A DNA stretch of 64,000 nucleotides, from assembly GCF_022832385.1 (NCBI RefSeq), contig NZ_JALHLE010000013.1, positions 62,001 through 126,000 on the forward strand. Direction: 5' to 3'. Source of the DNA: Novosphingobium album (ex Hu et al. 2023) (GTDB taxonomy: Bacteria > Pseudomonadota > Alphaproteobacteria > Sphingomonadales > Sphingomonadaceae). Both the position numbers and the translations under genes were made by a program. The notes under the pieces were generated by a model. That model was given only the letters and a program-made list of their open reading frames with translations, did not search any database and was not told where the DNA came from. This document shows positions 62,898-64,000 of the stretch, piece by piece. The stretch's first letter is position 1. Every line of letters starts with the position of its first letter.

Positions 62898-63839
62898 ATG
62901 CCCGCGTTTTCGCGTTTCCTTCGCTACTTCATGGCGGTCGGCCGCCTCGGCTCGATCCGCAAGGCGGCTGACGAACTCAATGTCTCGGCCTCGGCGATCG
63001 CCCGCCAGATTCTCAATGTCGAAGCGGAAATCGGCACGCCGCTGTTCGAGCGGCTGCCCAGCGGGCTGAGACTCACGGCGGCTGGCGAGATCATGATGGC
63101 GGCAGGCAACCGCTGGAACAAGAACATGATCGACGTGCGCGCGCAGATAGAGGATTTGCGCGGCCTGAAGCGGGGTCACGTCGAAATGGCCATCATCGAT
63201 GCGCTGGCCAAGGGCCACATTCCCGCGGCGATCTGCTCCATTCAGAGCCGCTTCCCCGGCATTACCGTGGGCGTGAAGGTTCTGGGCAACGACGAAGTGC
63301 GCAAGGCCGTCACCAGCGGCGAAGTGGACTTCGGGATCCTATTCGAGCCGCAATCCTACCGCGACCTGTCCGTGCGGGCCTTCGTGGAAGTGGTGCTCGG
63401 TTTCGTGACGCTCCCCGGCCACCCCCTTTCCGAACTGGATGAGGCACGATTCTCGGCCTGCACCGGATCGCCGCTGATCGTCCCGGCCGAACCGCTGGCG
63501 GTGTGCCAGCAGATTGCCGTACTCGAAGGCACCAGCGGCATGGAACTGGAGCGCAAGGCCAGTTCAGACAATATCCAGATGATCACCTCGCTGGTGCTCG
63601 AAGGAAGCGGCATCGGCATCCTCACTTCGCTTGACGTCATCACCGAAGTGCAGGCGGGACTGCTGTCCTTCACCCGCATATCGGATGCACTGCTGCGCCC
63701 GATGACGCTGGCCCTGTGCACCAACTCGGCGCGCACGCCTTCTTATGCCGCCGGGCTTGTACTGAGCGAAATCGAGAACGGGTTCGCCCAGCTCAGCTAT
63801 ACCGGCTCGATGAAGCGAAACGAGGAAAACAGCGCCTGA
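62898..63839 (+). CDS. LysR-family transcriptional regulator
   Basis: 313 residues. The N-terminal HTH (residues ~4-62) shows FLRYFMAVGRLGSIRKAADEL, NVSASAIARQI and GTPLFERLPSGLRLTAAGE. The C-terminal periplasmic-binding-like effector domain (about 90-295) shows VEMAIIDALAKGHIPAAICS and LEGSGIGILTSLDVITE. It is divergent from the secreted deaminase gene with 245 bp between, so it may control the purine locus. The effector is unknown. An ATG at 62898 follows a spaced region with weak ribosome binding site. Confidence 0.9.
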   Translation: MPAFSRFLRYFMAVGRLGSIRKAADELNVSASAIARQILNVEAEIGTPLFERLPSGLRLTAAGEIMMAAGNRWNKNMIDVRAQIEDLRGLKRGHVEMAIIDALAKGHIPAAICSIQSRFPGITVGVKVLGNDEVRKAVTSGEVDFGILFEPQSYRDLSVRAFVEVVLGFVTLPGHPLSELDEARFSACTGSPLIVPAEPLAVCQQIAVLEGTSGMELERKASSDNIQMITSLVLEGSGIGILTSLDVITEVQAGLLSFTRISDALLRPMTLALCTNSARTPSYAAGLVLSEIENGFAQLSYTGSMKRNEENSA

Positions 63840-63924
63840 ATCGCGCTACTGCAATTGCACGCGTTGCGGGAACCCAATAGCATATGCGGTTCTCCCAACA
63901 TTCAGCGCACAGGATTCGCGAGTT

Positions 63925-64000
63925 ATGAACCCGACCGCCGAGCCCGAACTTCACTACCTCGAATATTACGAGGATTTCCTGGCCAAGGTGCGCGTGCTGT
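63925..64000 (+). CDS. Start of an unidentified protein (cut by window edge)
   Basis: The last 25 visible codons read MNPTAEPELHYLEYYEDFLA and a few more residues before the window ends. No family can be assigned from this. It follows the LysR gene by 85 bases on the same strand. Confidence 0.45.
   Translation, partial: MNPTAEPELHYLEYYEDFLAKVRVL

Noticed and set aside
1..64000. tRNA, rRNA, CRISPR array, phage or IS elements
   Set aside because: No tRNA arm motifs, rRNA segments, regularly spaced repeats, transposase or integrase genes were recognised. The toxin-like region alone is accessory-looking.

Overview
This 64 kb window is GC-rich chromosomal DNA from an alphaproteobacterium, most probably a sphingomonad of the Novosphingobium/Sphingobium type. 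The evidence is gene content: a siroheme and sulfite-reduction operon built as cobA-DUF2849-cysI-DUF934-cysH, a putA without the DNA-binding domain next to a divergent Lrp-family gene, TonB-dependent import with purine catabolism, a CO-dehydrogenase-type hydroxylase next to SDR and EthD genes, and a PilZ-XRE fusion. No rRNA, tRNA, CRISPR array, intact insertion sequence or prophage was seen. The assignment rests on recognition only, without a database search.

Layout. 1-10.5 kb is housekeeping and transport: a cut GntP permease, a degenerate HD-GYP protein, an SLC13 permease with RCK_C domains, a GNAT-nitrilase fusion, queF, a metC-like gene, an MscS channel and a hotdog thioesterase. 10.6-13.4 kb holds small accessory genes (an RraB-like protein, a small membrane protein) and two signalling proteins, a PAS-GGDEF protein with a broken active site and a PilZ-XRE fusion. 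13.6-17.6 kb is the sulfate assimilation operon. 17.7-25.2 kb carries an MFS exporter and the proline locus: putA, a CelD-like GNAT, a divergent proline-dehydrogenase-like protein and the Lrp-type regulator. 25.3-34.2 kb has a SlyD-like FKBP and a probable catabolic cluster: a four-gene coxGMSL-type molybdenum hydroxylase operon, an SMP-30 hydrolase, two SDRs and an EthD protein.

34.3-36.4 kb is the strangest part: a lower-GC cassette with a frameshifted toxin-like gene whose C-terminus looks nuclease-like, lying between two mosaic paralogues of a small acidic protein. It reads as a polymorphic-toxin/immunity locus and is the best candidate for an undescribed system. 36.4-42.1 kb is a membrane-stress neighbourhood: a flotillin, a diacylglycerol/undecaprenol kinase, a GA-repeat protein, a YqiJ-like protein, an XpaC-like protein and TelA.

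42.4-47.7 kb carries a cupin, fdhD and an accD-accB-accC-accA operon encoding all four subunits of acetyl-CoA carboxylase. 47.9-54.3 kb is a run of periplasmic and redox genes: DUF1592 with two haem motifs, DUF1552 with a Tat signal, an ankyrin protein, a cytochrome c' and a cytochrome b561. 54.3-63.8 kb reads as a purine and nucleoside scavenging locus: an NCS2 permease, an 8-oxoguanine/guanine-type deaminase, a purine nucleoside 'permease', a TonB receptor, a secreted adenosine deaminase and a LysR regulator, with one REP/BIME-like inverted repeat inside it. The last 76 bases open a gene that is cut by the window edge.
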